A model generated the notes under the pieces. The model was not told the DNA's origin. It saw nothing but the letters and a program-made list of their open reading frames with translations, and made no database searches. Position numbers and translations under genes: made by a program. From assembly GCA_002450755.1 (NCBI GenBank), contig DKAI01000074.1, forward strand, positions 1 to 17,041: DNA of 17,041 nucleotides, given 5' to 3'. Positions 1 to 7,510 of this stretch are shown here, one piece after another (the first letter of the stretch is position 1; each line of letters starts with the position of its first letter). Source of the DNA: Deltaproteobacteria bacterium UBA6930 (lineage in GTDB: Bacteria > Myxococcota_A > UBA9160 > UBA6930).

Positions 1-708
1 CAAAATTTGAGTAGGCAGGCTGGACGGGTTAGCGTGTTTGAAATTTCTAGAGTATTCCGACAAGAAAATTTAGGCGAGCTTCCCTTCGAGAGTTCTGAGG
101 CTGTTGCTGTGATTGCGGGAATTGCAGATAAGGCCCTTTGGACCCAAGAGGCTCCTTTGTTCTTTCAGATAAAGGGGATAGCAGAGAGAGTTTTTGAGAA
201 GTTGGCAATTAGTGCAAAATTCAACGGACAGCACGGCGAATCCTATCTCCACCCCGGAGCATCGGGTAGTTACGAGGTGAAAGGAAGAAGAGTGGCTTCC
301 TTGGGTGAACTACACCCTGCAACAGCAAGTCATTTTGAAGTAGATGCGCCACTAGCCCTGGTGAGCTTTGATGTGAGCGAGCTCGCCTTAGTGTCGGGAA
401 GACAGCAACTCATTAAGGACGTGTCCCGTTTTCCATCGATTCGTCGCGATTTTTCCGTCTTGCTTAATGTGGACCAAGAGAGTGGCGAAGTAATTGAGGC
501 TGTGCAGAGGGCTGGAGGAACTGTACTCTATGGACTCGATGTTTTTGATTGCTATGAAGGTAAAGGGGTTCCTGTTGGTAAAAAGAGTCTTTCCCTGAGA
601 CTAACATTTCAACGGCTTGATCGGACGTTACGAGATGAAGAGGTTAACAAGGTGACCCAGAGAGTGCTTAAAATGTTGGAAAAGCGATATGATGGAATAC
701 TTCGCTAG
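1..708 (+). CDS. pheT: Phenylalanine--tRNA ligase beta subunit, 3' part
   Basis: The beta chain of the heterotetrameric PheRS, which charges tRNA-Phe in the cytoplasm. The frame is open through base 1, so the gene starts upstream of the window and only the last 235 codons are seen; the TTG at base 7 is an internal codon, not a start. The visible part begins in the catalytic-like core (QNLSRQAGRVSVFEISRVF, where E. coli PheT has a similar NRRQNRVRIFESG stretch). It ends with the ferredoxin-fold anticodon-binding domain over about the last 95 residues (VSRFPSIRRDFSVLL ... LRLTFQRLDRTLRDEEVN). The stop lies 18 bases before ihfA, which fits the usual pheS-pheT-ihfA operon. The identification is firm from the C-terminal domain and the neighbours. 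Confidence 0.96.
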   Translation, partial: QNLSRQAGRVSVFEISRVFRQENLGELPFESSEAVAVIAGIADKALWTQEAPLFFQIKGIAERVFEKLAISAKFNGQHGESYLHPGASGSYEVKGRRVASLGELHPATASHFEVDAPLALVSFDVSELALVSGRQQLIKDVSRFPSIRRDFSVLLNVDQESGEVIEAVQRAGGTVLYGLDVFDCYEGKGVPVGKKSLSLRLTFQRLDRTLRDEEVNKVTQRVLKMLEKRYDGILR

Positions 709-726
709 AGATTTTAAGGAGAACTG

Positions 727-1029
727 ATGACTAAGGCAGAAATCGTTGAACAAATTTATGAAAAAGTCGGCTTTTCGAAGAAAGAGTCAGCTGAAATAGT
801 TGAAAGAGTCTTCGATATAATTAAAGAAACGCTGAAAGAAGGTGAAAAAGTAAAAATTTCGGGCTTTGGTAACTTTGTTGTCCGTGAAAAGAATGCACGA
901 AAAGGAAGAAATCCTCAAACTGGTGAAGAAATACGACTCGACGCGAGGAGAGTTCTTACCTTTAAGCCGAGCCTCGTGCTTAAAAACACACTAAACGGCG
1001 ACGAGACCTCAGGTAAAGTTTTAGATTAA
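727..1029 (+). CDS. ihfA: Integration host factor subunit alpha
   Basis: A 100-residue DNA-bending protein of the HU/IHF family that pairs with IhfB and kinks DNA at specific sites in replication, recombination and transcription. Visible family features are the N-terminal TKAEIVEQIY helix, the GFGNF turn at residues 46-50, and the DNA-wrapping arm with GRNPQTGEE at 60-68, whose proline (63) would intercalate between base pairs. Location just after pheT favours the alpha subunit over HU or IhfB. The ATG has a good ribosome site (AAGGAG, 717-722, with a 4-base spacer), and the length is normal. It is probably co-transcribed with pheT, since no terminator is visible between them. Confidence 0.95.
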   Translation: MTKAEIVEQIYEKVGFSKKESAEIVERVFDIIKETLKEGEKVKISGFGNFVVREKNARKGRNPQTGEEIRLDARRVLTFKPSLVLKNTLNGDETSGKVLD

Positions 1030-1143
1030 CAGGGAGCTTCCTTGAATGGAAGGTGGGTAGTTGATCTGCTCGCCGGTTTAAGTAAACGTACGGCTAAGAC
1101 TTGGTTTTGAGGGCAACCCTCTAAATTGTGTGGTGGTTCCTAA
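1030..1143. other. ihfA-merR gap with two small hairpins
   Basis: This 114-base gap holds two short perfect inverted repeats. One is CTTCC/GGAAG (1037-1041 and 1048-1052, 6-base loop); the other is GAGGG/CCCTC (1109-1113 and 1117-1121, 3-base loop). Neither is followed by a T-run, so neither looks like an intrinsic terminator. The second sits about 20 bases before the regulator's ATG and could affect its translation. No clear promoter was recognised. Confidence 0.35.
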
Positions 1144-1605
1144 ATGGTCGACAGAGAAAATCGTCAGAATCGAAAGAACGAGTTGGTAGGATCTACACCT
1201 GCCTTACCTGATGGTTTAGACGATAAGAGGTATCTCCGTATTGGAGAAGTGAGTGAATTGACAGGAGTCAAGCCGTATGTTTTGCGGTATTGGGAATCGG
1301 AATTCCGTTGGATGAGTCCTGCTAAATCCAAATCTCGACAGAGACTTTATAAAAAGCGAGATATCGAGCGAATTCTTTTGATACGCAGGCTTTTACACGA
1401 AGAACGCTACACAATTGCTGGAGCAAAAAAGAAGCTTAAAGACATAGGTGCTGACGGAATACACGCGGCACTTTCTGAATCCTTTCCGGAGCCCCAGAAG
1501 CAAGAAGACACTGAAAACCAGATGAGCCTAGGATTTAGCCAGAACAAGCAAGTGAAACTGGCAAAAATACGGAAAGATTTGATCGCCATCAAAAAGCTTA
1601 TTTGA
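1144..1605 (+). CDS. MerR-family transcriptional regulator of the ihfA-adjacent type
   Basis: A 153-residue DNA-binding protein. Residues 31-100 form a MerR winged helix-turn-helix: LRIGEVSELTGVKPYVLRYWE, then EF and SRQRLYKKRDIERILLIRRLL with the YTIAGAKKKL wing helix. The first 30 residues are polar and probably disordered, and the tail carries a few dozen residues rich in Lys and Gln. There is no cysteine, so this is not a metal- or redox-sensing MerR of the classical type. A MerR-like gene between ihfA and tRNA-Pro is common in gammaproteobacteria, and its targets are generally unknown. The ribosome site is weak (only GGTGG near 1133), which suggests low or coupled translation. Family is sure; the regulated genes cannot be named. 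Confidence 0.88.
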   Translation: MVDRENRQNRKNELVGSTPALPDGLDDKRYLRIGEVSELTGVKPYVLRYWESEFRWMSPAKSKSRQRLYKKRDIERILLIRRLLHEERYTIAGAKKKLKDIGADGIHAALSESFPEPQKQEDTENQMSLGFSQNKQVKLAKIRKDLIAIKKLI

Positions 1606-1736
1606 AGAGTTTTCTCTTTAAGATATTCAAGCTTCTTTTAGGCCATGAATTAAGAAGAGAAAAGTAACTGAATGAGTTCTTCTCCTAGAGGCATAGCCGT
1701 AGACACGGGTGATGGATCAAGCTAATCATCAGTAGT
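1606..1736. other. AT-rich gap between merR and tRNA-Pro with nested inverted repeats
   Basis: This gap carries a perfect 9-base inverted repeat, TTTTCTCTT (1610-1618) with AAGAGAAAA (1655-1663). It encloses a second 5-base repeat, ATTCA (1625-1629) with TGAAT (1646-1650). The arms are AT-rich and the loop is long, so it is only a weak candidate for a terminator or a processing structure between the regulator mRNA and the tRNA. A TAGACA at about -35 relative to the tRNA is followed by no convincing -10, so I do not call a promoter. Confidence 0.3.
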
Positions 1737-1813
1737 CGGGCCGTAGCGCAGCTTGGTAGCGCGCCTGAATGGGGTTCAGGAGGTCGGGAGTTCAAATCTC
1801 CCCGGCCCGACCA
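1737..1813 (+). tRNA. tRNA-Pro (anticodon GGG)
   Basis: A 77-base gene that folds into a full cloverleaf. The acceptor stem is CGGGCCG (1737-1743) with CGGCCCG (1803-1809). The D stem is GCGC/GCGC (1746-1749, 1759-1762). The anticodon stem is CCTGA/TCAGG (1764-1768, 1776-1780) around loop ATGGGGT, and the T stem is GGGAG/CTCCC with loop TTCAAAT. The anticodon GGG is at 1771-1773 and reads CCC and CCU; the following G is expected to be m1G37. CCA (1811-1813) is encoded in the gene. Its place after ihfA and the MerR-like gene matches gammaproteobacterial chromosomes. Confidence 0.97.
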
Positions 1814-1870
1814 TCGATAAATTCACAAAGAAACTCCCTGAAGTCTCTTCGTCTTGTATGCTGGAGCGTG

Positions 1871-2650
1871 ATGGACTTAGGGCTACGCGGGAAAAAGGCG
1901 ATTGTTTGTGCGTCAAGCCAAGGCCTTGGCTTTGCGTGCGCTAGATCTCTTGTCCGTGAAGGGGCAACTGTTTTTATTAACGGAAGAAACCGAGAAAGAC
2001 TTGCCGAAGCCTCGCGGAAGATAGAAAAAGAGACGGGTTCTACCGTAACTCCAGTGGTTGCAGATCTCAATGAAGCACAAGGAAGAACGAATCTAATTGC
2101 TGCATGTCCTGAGCCGGATATCTTGGTGAACAGTAATGGTGGTCCGCCTCCCGGAAATTTTTCAGACTGGTCGGATGACGATTGGAGACGGAGTCTCGAA
2201 GAGAATTTTATGGTCCCGGTAGTTTTGTTAAGAGCAGTTTTGCCAGGCATGAGAAGTCGTAAGTTCGGTAGGATCGTGAATATCACCTCATCACAGGTTA
2301 AATCACCCTTGGCCACGATGGGTTTATCGACTGCTGCGAGAAGCGGATTAACAGCCGTCTGCAAATCGATCTCGAGAGAAGTAATACGAGACAACGTGAC
2401 TATTAATAATTTACTACCGGAGCGAGTTGATACGCAGAGACAAATGTTGATGGCGAAATTCGTGGCAGAAAGCAGGAAAATCTCGATCGAAGAAGCGCGC
2501 GCTCTTCAAATTGAAAGTGTAGCCGCTAAAAGAATGGGAACTCTTCAGGAGTTTGGAGACGCATGCGCATATTTCTGCAGTGAGCAGGCTGGGTATATCT
2601 CTGGTCAGAATTTACATGTTGATGGAGGCTCCTATTCCGGCGTTTTCTAA
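1871..2650 (+). CDS. SDR-family protein lacking the canonical YxxxK catalytic pair
   Basis: A 259-residue Rossmann-fold short-chain dehydrogenase/reductase-like protein. The frame runs back into the tRNA, but the ATG at 1871 follows GGAG and begins exactly where SDR homology begins, so I chose it. Cofactor features: ASSQGLG at 14-20 in place of the usual TGxxxGIG, and INGR with Arg39, which points to NADP(H). The NNAG motif is degenerate (NSNGG, 87-91). Ser140 is present, but the expected YxxxK reads S153-T-A-A-R157, so both catalytic Tyr and Lys are replaced. This resembles the SDR subgroup annotated as beta-ketoacyl-reductase-like proteins that lack the catalytic tetrad. The C-terminal YISGQNLHVDGG is typical of FabG relatives. 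It may be an enzyme with altered chemistry or a binding protein; the substrate is unknown. Confidence 0.85.
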   Translation: MDLGLRGKKAIVCASSQGLGFACARSLVREGATVFINGRNRERLAEASRKIEKETGSTVTPVVADLNEAQGRTNLIAACPEPDILVNSNGGPPPGNFSDWSDDDWRRSLEENFMVPVVLLRAVLPGMRSRKFGRIVNITSSQVKSPLATMGLSTAARSGLTAVCKSISREVIRDNVTINNLLPERVDTQRQMLMAKFVAESRKISIEEARALQIESVAAKRMGTLQEFGDACAYFCSEQAGYISGQNLHVDGGSYSGVF

Positions 2651-2880
2651 AAACCAGCGTGTCTGTTCGAAGAAAGGACCTAAGGAAGATAGGAGGCACC
2701 ACCTACAGTTTTGGATAAACACGTCGGTGGCTAATTTTCAGCTATCCCCTTGGGGAAAAAGAGACCTTGAAAGCTACTTTCACTCGTGGTCGCGACCTAA
2801 ATATTTGTGGTTTTCTACTAGCGGAAAGACTATGCAATGAAACCAGTCTCAGCACGTTGTATAAAATTGGAAAGTCTATC
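2651..2880. other. Gap before the small membrane protein
   Basis: No gene is convincing here. AGGAGG at 2691-2696 is a strong ribosome-site-like sequence, but no usable start lies at the right distance. TCCC-CTTG-GGGA (2745-2756) could form a short hairpin with a CTTG tetraloop, followed by A rather than T residues, so it is not a forward terminator. A TTG at 2767 would extend the downstream frame, but the extra residues show no family or membrane feature. Confidence 0.35.
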
Positions 2881-3081
2881 TTGAAGCGGATCAAAAAAGA
2901 ATTGGCTCGATTTCGACTGGGTTATTTTATTCTAGGATTCTTTGCATTTATGGGGTTCTTTGTGGTTCCAATGTTTCTTGAAAACGTGTCCCCACTTGCT
3001 GGGGCAATTGGCGGTTTAGCCATTGGCATTTATGCTGCGATTGTGGCGGTCCCTGGCCGGTTTCTAGATGGTGACAATTAA
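2881..3081 (+). CDS. Small two-helix inner-membrane protein of unknown function
   Basis: About 66 residues from the TTG at 2881. In-frame TTGs at 2857 and 2767 are alternatives giving 74 and 104 residues; no in-frame ATG lies upstream, so the start is uncertain. The polar, positively charged beginning (KRIKKELARFRLG) is followed by two strongly hydrophobic segments, YFILGFFAFMGFFVVPMFL and then AGAIGGLAIGIYAAIVAV with glycine-rich packing, and a short acidic tail. This reads as a helical hairpin in the inner membrane with a cytoplasmic, basic N-terminus. I do not recognise a family. It lies 39 bases before the SPOR-domain gene in the same direction and is probably co-transcribed with it. Confidence 0.55.
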   Translation: MKRIKKELARFRLGYFILGFFAFMGFFVVPMFLENVSPLAGAIGGLAIGIYAAIVAVPGRFLDGDN

Positions 3082-3120
3082 CTTTTTAAGGGCGACCCAC
3101 AATGCTGAAATTGAGGTGGT

Positions 3121-3618
3121 ATGGGGAGGTTACTGTTTCTCATAATTAGCATTTTTGCGGGAAGCCATGCAAACGCGGATGAAAAGATTAGTGATGTATA
3201 TTTCGTCCAGATTGGTGCTCTTAAAAAGATGGTTTCGCATTATGAAAAAGAGGCATTAAATTTCGGTCAACTTAAGATTGTGAAAGGCCCTCAGGGCCTG
3301 TATCGCTACTTGATTGGACCCTTTGAAACCAAAAGTATGGCTGACAGAAGGGCTGAGAGTCTAGATTCAATAGGATACGCTGGCTCTTTCGTAAGCACCA
3401 TCAATGGAGAAGAGAAAGCGGTGGAAAATACTCGAAACGACGTTGGCTTTAGTAGTCTTTGTGAAGGACAGCTTCTGGCTGAATTGCCCGAACACGCCCG
3501 ATCTCGTCTTGTCTATGTGAAAGACGTGCTTCATGTTCGACAAGAGGATCAACTTTTATCGGTACGAGAATTCCTCAAGCGTGCTGACGCTCTTAGGAAA
3601 ATTGAGAAAGGGAACTAA
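3121..3618 (+). CDS. Secreted SPOR-domain protein
   Basis: 165 residues. An N-terminal signal peptide (GRLLFLIISIFAGSHANA, cleavage likely before Asp20) sends it to the periplasm. Residues of about 26-92 match a SPOR domain (YFVQIGALKKM ... LYRYLIGPFETKSMADRRAESL), the fold that binds denuded septal peptidoglycan in cell-division and lytic proteins. The remaining 70 residues contain a polar, charged region with no recognised domain. GAGGTGG lies just ahead of the ATG. The stop TAA overlaps the hyuA start as TAATG, so translation is likely coupled, although a link between a wall-binding protein and a hydantoinase is unexpected. Domain call is good; exact role unknown. Confidence 0.78.
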   Translation: MGRLLFLIISIFAGSHANADEKISDVYFVQIGALKKMVSHYEKEALNFGQLKIVKGPQGLYRYLIGPFETKSMADRRAESLDSIGYAGSFVSTINGEEKAVENTRNDVGFSSLCEGQLLAELPEHARSRLVYVKDVLHVRQEDQLLSVREFLKRADALRKIEKGN

Positions 3619-5699
3619 TGAGTTATCGCATATCGGTTGATACCGGAGGTACCTTCACAGACGTCGTGGTGGCTGGTCAAGATGGTAACTTAGTTCTTGG
3701 TAAAGCTCTCACTGATCGAGAGAGAGCTTTTGAAAGTATCCGGGGGGGTCTCACGGGTGTAGTCGAAGACTTGGGAACAAACCTTCAAAATCTCCTGAAA
3801 GAAACTTCGATTATCATTTATGGAACTACCCGAGCAACGAATGCAATAGTTGAAGGAAAAACGGCAAAAACCGCATTTCTTACGACAGATGGTTTCCCTG
3901 ATATTTTGGTTCTGAAAGAAGGTGGAAAGCTCGAACCGCATCGATTGGATATGGAATATCCTGAACCTTACGTACCTAGAAGTTTAACGTTTGAAGTTCC
4001 AGGAAGGATAACTGCCGAAGGTGGAGTTGCTTCGGCTCTGGACGAAAATAGAGTTCGAGAATTACTAGAAGATTGTAAAAAGAATGGAGTTGAAGCGATA
4101 GCAGTAAGTTTGATCTGGTCGATCACTAATCCGATGCACGAATTGCGCGTAGGAGAGTTAATCGAAGAGGTTCTTCCCGGTGTACCCTATACGCTGTCTC
4201 ATCAACTCAATCCAATGATGCGCGAGTATCGACGAGCCTCATCAACGGCAATCGATGCCTCGCTAAAGCCATTAACACAAAAATATTTGACTGGCTTAGA
4301 GAAAGATTTAAGAGCCTCTGGGTACGAAAACGATATTCTTGTTTCGACATCTTTTGGTGGAGTTATGCATCTAATTGATGTCATCGAACGGCCTATATAT
4401 TTAGTAAAGTCTGGACCCGCGATGGCGCCGGTGGCTGGTCAAAGTCACGCAGTGAGCGAAAAATTGCCGAGCGATGTTATTGTTTGTGACTCTGGCGGAA
4501 CTACTTTTGACGTAAGTCTCGTGAGAGATTACGAAATCGACTTTACTAGAGAAACGTGGCTCGGGCCTAGATGGACTGGACACAACCTTGGAATGGCTTC
4601 TGTAGCGGTTCATAGCATAGGGGCGGGTGGTGGTTCGATTGCCTGGGTTGATTCTGGAGGCCTGTTGAGAGTCGGTCCTCAATCGTCGGGAGCCCAGCCG
4701 GGCCCGGCCTGTTATGACCGGGGTGGTGAGGATCCGACAGTAACAGATGCAGCTTTGATCCTAGGTTTCCTGAATCCGGAGCATTTTTTAGGTGGAAAAA
4801 TGCGACTTCTAAGAAAAGAGGCAGAAAGAGCAATCGGAATAATCGCTGAAAGATTGAGTTTAACTTTGGAGCGAGCTGCATTTGCTGTTCTTGCGGTAGC
4901 TAATCAAAATATGATTCAAGCTATCCGCGAAATAACAATAAATGAAGGCGTAGATCCTCGAGATGCAGCACTAATTGCAGGTGGAGGTGCAGGAGGATTA
5001 AATATTGTTCCAATCGCACGAGAGCTCGGTTGTAAAAAAATATTGATGCCCAGAACTGCAGGAGCGCTGTCTGCGGCGGGTATGCAGGTCTCTAACATCG
5101 TTACAGAAGCCGGGGCTAGTTGTTTTACGGCTTCAAATGATTTTGATTTCAAAGGTGTGAAGGCAGCGCTCGATGGTATTAAGACTAGACTTGGCAAGTT
5201 TGCAAAAAAATTAGACGAACGAGGGATTAGTGAAGTAGAGGTAAAACTTTACGTTGAAGCGCGTTATCGATTTCAAGTCTGGGAGCTTGAGATTTTAGTT
5301 CCAACGGAGACTCTTGAAACGCAGAAGCACGTAGTTGAGCTCGTAGAGCAGTTTCACAAGATGCATGAACGTGTTTTTGCTGTAAGGGACTCGGAGCAGC
5401 CTGTAGAGTTCTTGAATTGGCGCGGTCGTCTTACAGGTGTCGTAAAAGGCGAGTCGGCCAGCGTAGCGAGCTCAGGCTTTGTTGGTGGAGTAAATGCAAG
5501 GGAAGTACGAAAAGTGTTTTATGGAGATGAAGAAGGATCGCTAGATACCCGGATCTTTAGAGGTGGAGATCTTGCGCCAGGAGATGAGATAGAAGGTCCA
5601 GCTATTCTTGAAGAGCCAACCTCGACTTTGGTGATCGAGCCAGGGACTACTGTCAGGGTAACTACTCAGGGTGACTATTTATTAGAAGTAGGAGGTTAG
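3618..5699 (+). CDS. hyuA: Hydantoinase/oxoprolinase family protein, subunit A
   Basis: 693 residues, the normal size for the ATP-binding subunit of ATP-dependent hydantoinases and related acetophenone carboxylases. The actin/hexokinase-like nucleotide site is visible as DTGGTFTD at 8-15 and DSGGTTFDVSLV at 291-302, with IYGTTRATNAI at 67-77. GAGGGSIAWVD, GPQSSGAQPGPACYDRGG (353-370) and a glycine-rich GGGAGG follow, in the order of Hydant_A_N, Hydantoinase_A and the C-terminal domain. The family uses ATP to activate a cyclic amide or imide, or a carbonyl compound with bicarbonate. No third small subunit is present, which argues against acetone carboxylase. ATG overlaps the previous stop by one base and follows AAAGGG. 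hyuB starts 5 bases after its stop, and the two probably form one complex. Substrate undetermined. Confidence 0.92.
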   Translation: MSYRISVDTGGTFTDVVVAGQDGNLVLGKALTDRERAFESIRGGLTGVVEDLGTNLQNLLKETSIIIYGTTRATNAIVEGKTAKTAFLTTDGFPDILVLKEGGKLEPHRLDMEYPEPYVPRSLTFEVPGRITAEGGVASALDENRVRELLEDCKKNGVEAIAVSLIWSITNPMHELRVGELIEEVLPGVPYTLSHQLNPMMREYRRASSTAIDASLKPLTQKYLTGLEKDLRASGYENDILVSTSFGGVMHLIDVIERPIYLVKSGPAMAPVAGQSHAVSEKLPSDVIVCDSGGTTFDVSLVRDYEIDFTRETWLGPRWTGHNLGMASVAVHSIGAGGGSIAWVDSGGLLRVGPQSSGAQPGPACYDRGGEDPTVTDAALILGFLNPEHFLGGKMRLLRKEAERAIGIIAERLSLTLERAAFAVLAVANQNMIQAIREITINEGVDPRDAALIAGGGAGGLNIVPIARELGCKKILMPRTAGALSAAGMQVSNIVTEAGASCFTASNDFDFKGVKAALDGIKTRLGKFAKKLDERGISEVEVKLYVEARYRFQVWELEILVPTETLETQKHVVELVEQFHKMHERVFAVRDSEQPVEFLNWRGRLTGVVKGESASVASSGFVGGVNAREVRKVFYGDEEGSLDTRIFRGGDLAPGDEIEGPAILEEPTSTLVIEPGTTVRVTTQGDYLLEVGG

Positions 5700-5703
5700 A
5701 GGA

Positions 5704-7470
5704 ATGGATCCTGTACTTATGGCAGTTCTCGCTAATCGTTTCGATGCGATAAATCGAGAAATGACGAATACACTATTAAGGACTGCTCGTTCTAGTGTTC
5801 TTGCTGTCGTCAGAGATTTTTCGTGCAGTATATGTACGGGCGATAACCGGCTACTCACTCCTGGAGAAGGGGTTCCGGTTCATATATTTGGTGCAGCGAT
5901 GCAGTCCAAGACGATGTGTGATCTACATCAAAACATTAGTCCAGGAGATGCATTTTTACATAACGATCCCTACCTAGGAAACACTCATGCTGCCGATCAT
6001 ATGATTCTTGTTCCAGTGTTCTTCGAGGGTATTCACCTTTTTACAACATGTGCTAAGGCTCATCAGGCTGATTGCGGAAATAGTATACCAAGTACGTATT
6101 ACGCTCATGCAAGAGATGTTTATGAGGAAGGCTCCTTAATTTTTCCTTGTGTGAGGGTCCAGAAAGATTACGAGGATGTCGATGATATTATTCGTATGTG
6201 CAGAAGGAGAATAAGAGTACCGGATCAATGGTATGGGGATTATCTTGCCCAGATAGGCTCTGCGCGAATAGGGGAGCGGAGGCTTGTAGAATTAGCTGAG
6301 CGTTACGGTAGCGAGACGATACACGAATTTATTGAAGCTTGGTTTGAATATTCAGAGCGACGGACCGTGGAGGCGATACAGAAATTACCTAATGGTAAAT
6401 TGTCTCGGACAGGAAGGTACGACCCTCTGCCTCCCGTTTTACCGGATGGCCTCGATATCAAGGTCGACATTACAGTTGATTCAAAAGACGGAAGAATTGA
6501 GATTGATCTTACCGATAACGAGGATTGCCTTGATTTTGGCTTGAATGAGTCAATCGCGTGCGCAACTAGCAACGCAATGTGCGGTGTTTTTAATTGCTTG
6601 GATCCTGATATCCCTCACAATGATGGAAGTTTCAAAAGAATAACGGTGAAACTACGAGAGAATTGTGTCGTGGGGGAGCCTAGGTTTCCGCATAGCTGTT
6701 CTATGGCTACTACGAACATTGGAGATAGGATCGTAAATACGACTCAAGCTGCGTTTGCGCAAATTGGATATGGATATGGCCTCGCTGAGGGGGGGCTTGG
6801 AATGGGAGCTGGAGCTGGAGTTATTTCTGGTAAGGATTTTCGAAGAGGTGGAGATCCTTATATCAATCAAGAATGGGTTTTGGTTAATGGTGGACCGGCT
6901 TCCTCTCATACAGATGGTTGGGTTAATTATGGTTTGCCTGTAGCGGCAGGTCTAATGTATCGAGGAAGTATAGAGGTCGACGAATCTAAATTTCCCGTGC
7001 TTTTCCGATCAGTTCGGATAATCGCCGGGGGAGGAGGTGCTGGTACTTTTCGGGGTGCTCCAGGCGCAGAAGTGATCTACGGTCCGAGAGAGGACCCCAT
7101 GACAGTAGTGATTTCCTGTGATGGACAACATTATCCGCCTCAGGGTGTACAGGGGGGTGAGCCTAGTCCCCCCGCGGAAACCTTCATTATCCGCCTAGAT
7201 GGAACCGAACAGAAAATGCCCGGCGTAGTGGAGGCTAATTTAGAGGTGGGCGAGTGGATCAAGGGAATTGATACAGGGGGAGGAGGATATGGAGATCCGC
7301 TCGAACGTGATCCTGCACGCGTGTTGTACGACGTGAGAGAGCGCTGGGAAACAAAAGCAAGAGCGAGCGAGGTGTATGGCGTAATTTTAGTCGATCCAAA
7401 AGACGGCGAGCTCGAGGTCGATTACATAAAGACTAAGGAACTGAGAGAGAGGCTAGTTTCGGCCAGATAA
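5704..7470 (+). CDS. hyuB: Hydantoinase/oxoprolinase family protein, subunit B
   Basis: 588 residues, typical for HyuB-type subunits. Family signatures include SICTGDNRLLTPGEGVPVH near 42-60, HNDPYLGNTHAADH at 86-99, and AHQADCGNSIPS followed by DVYEEG at 119-143. There is a glycine-rich C-terminal half (GGGGAGTFRGAPGAEV, DTGGGGYGDPLERDP). With HyuA it would form the two-subunit enzyme that hydrolyses N-methylhydantoin-like or 5-oxoproline-like rings, or carboxylates aromatic ketones, at the cost of ATP. Start and ribosome site are clear: GGAGG (5691-5695) lies inside the end of hyuA, 8 bases before the ATG. It is the last gene of this forward group and converges on the aminotransferase 40 bases away. 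No terminator hairpin is obvious in that gap. Confidence 0.92.
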   Translation: MDPVLMAVLANRFDAINREMTNTLLRTARSSVLAVVRDFSCSICTGDNRLLTPGEGVPVHIFGAAMQSKTMCDLHQNISPGDAFLHNDPYLGNTHAADHMILVPVFFEGIHLFTTCAKAHQADCGNSIPSTYYAHARDVYEEGSLIFPCVRVQKDYEDVDDIIRMCRRRIRVPDQWYGDYLAQIGSARIGERRLVELAERYGSETIHEFIEAWFEYSERRTVEAIQKLPNGKLSRTGRYDPLPPVLPDGLDIKVDITVDSKDGRIEIDLTDNEDCLDFGLNESIACATSNAMCGVFNCLDPDIPHNDGSFKRITVKLRENCVVGEPRFPHSCSMATTNIGDRIVNTTQAAFAQIGYGYGLAEGGLGMGAGAGVISGKDFRRGGDPYINQEWVLVNGGPASSHTDGWVNYGLPVAAGLMYRGSIEVDESKFPVLFRSVRIIAGGGGAGTFRGAPGAEVIYGPREDPMTVVISCDGQHYPPQGVQGGEPSPPAETFIIRLDGTEQKMPGVVEANLEVGEWIKGIDTGGGGYGDPLERDPARVLYDVRERWETKARASEVYGVILVDPKDGELEVDYIKTKELRERLVSAR

Positions 7471-7510
7471 CGTTTACTAGTAGATGTTCCTAAGATCATA
7501 ATCCGAGCTT

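Noticed and set aside
1769..1870. N-terminal extension of the SDR into the tRNA gene
   Set aside because: The extra 34 residues are read from tRNA and spacer sequence; ATG 1871 with GGAG fits the start of the fold.
1792..2394. 200-codon reverse ORF opposite the first SDR
   Set aside because: Lies fully antisense to a gene with clear family motifs; its translation shows no domain and no ribosome site.
1737..2650. tRNA-Pro as an integration site for an island carrying the SDR and hyu genes
   Set aside because: No integrase was found, and I saw no repeat of the tRNA 3' end elsewhere in the window.
2745..2756. TCCC-CTTG-GGGA hairpin as terminator of the first SDR gene
   Set aside because: Stem is only 4 bases and is followed by A residues on the forward strand.
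3618..7470. hyuAB as acetone carboxylase
   Set aside because: No gamma subunit gene is present and the B subunit (588 aa) is much shorter than acetone carboxylase alpha.
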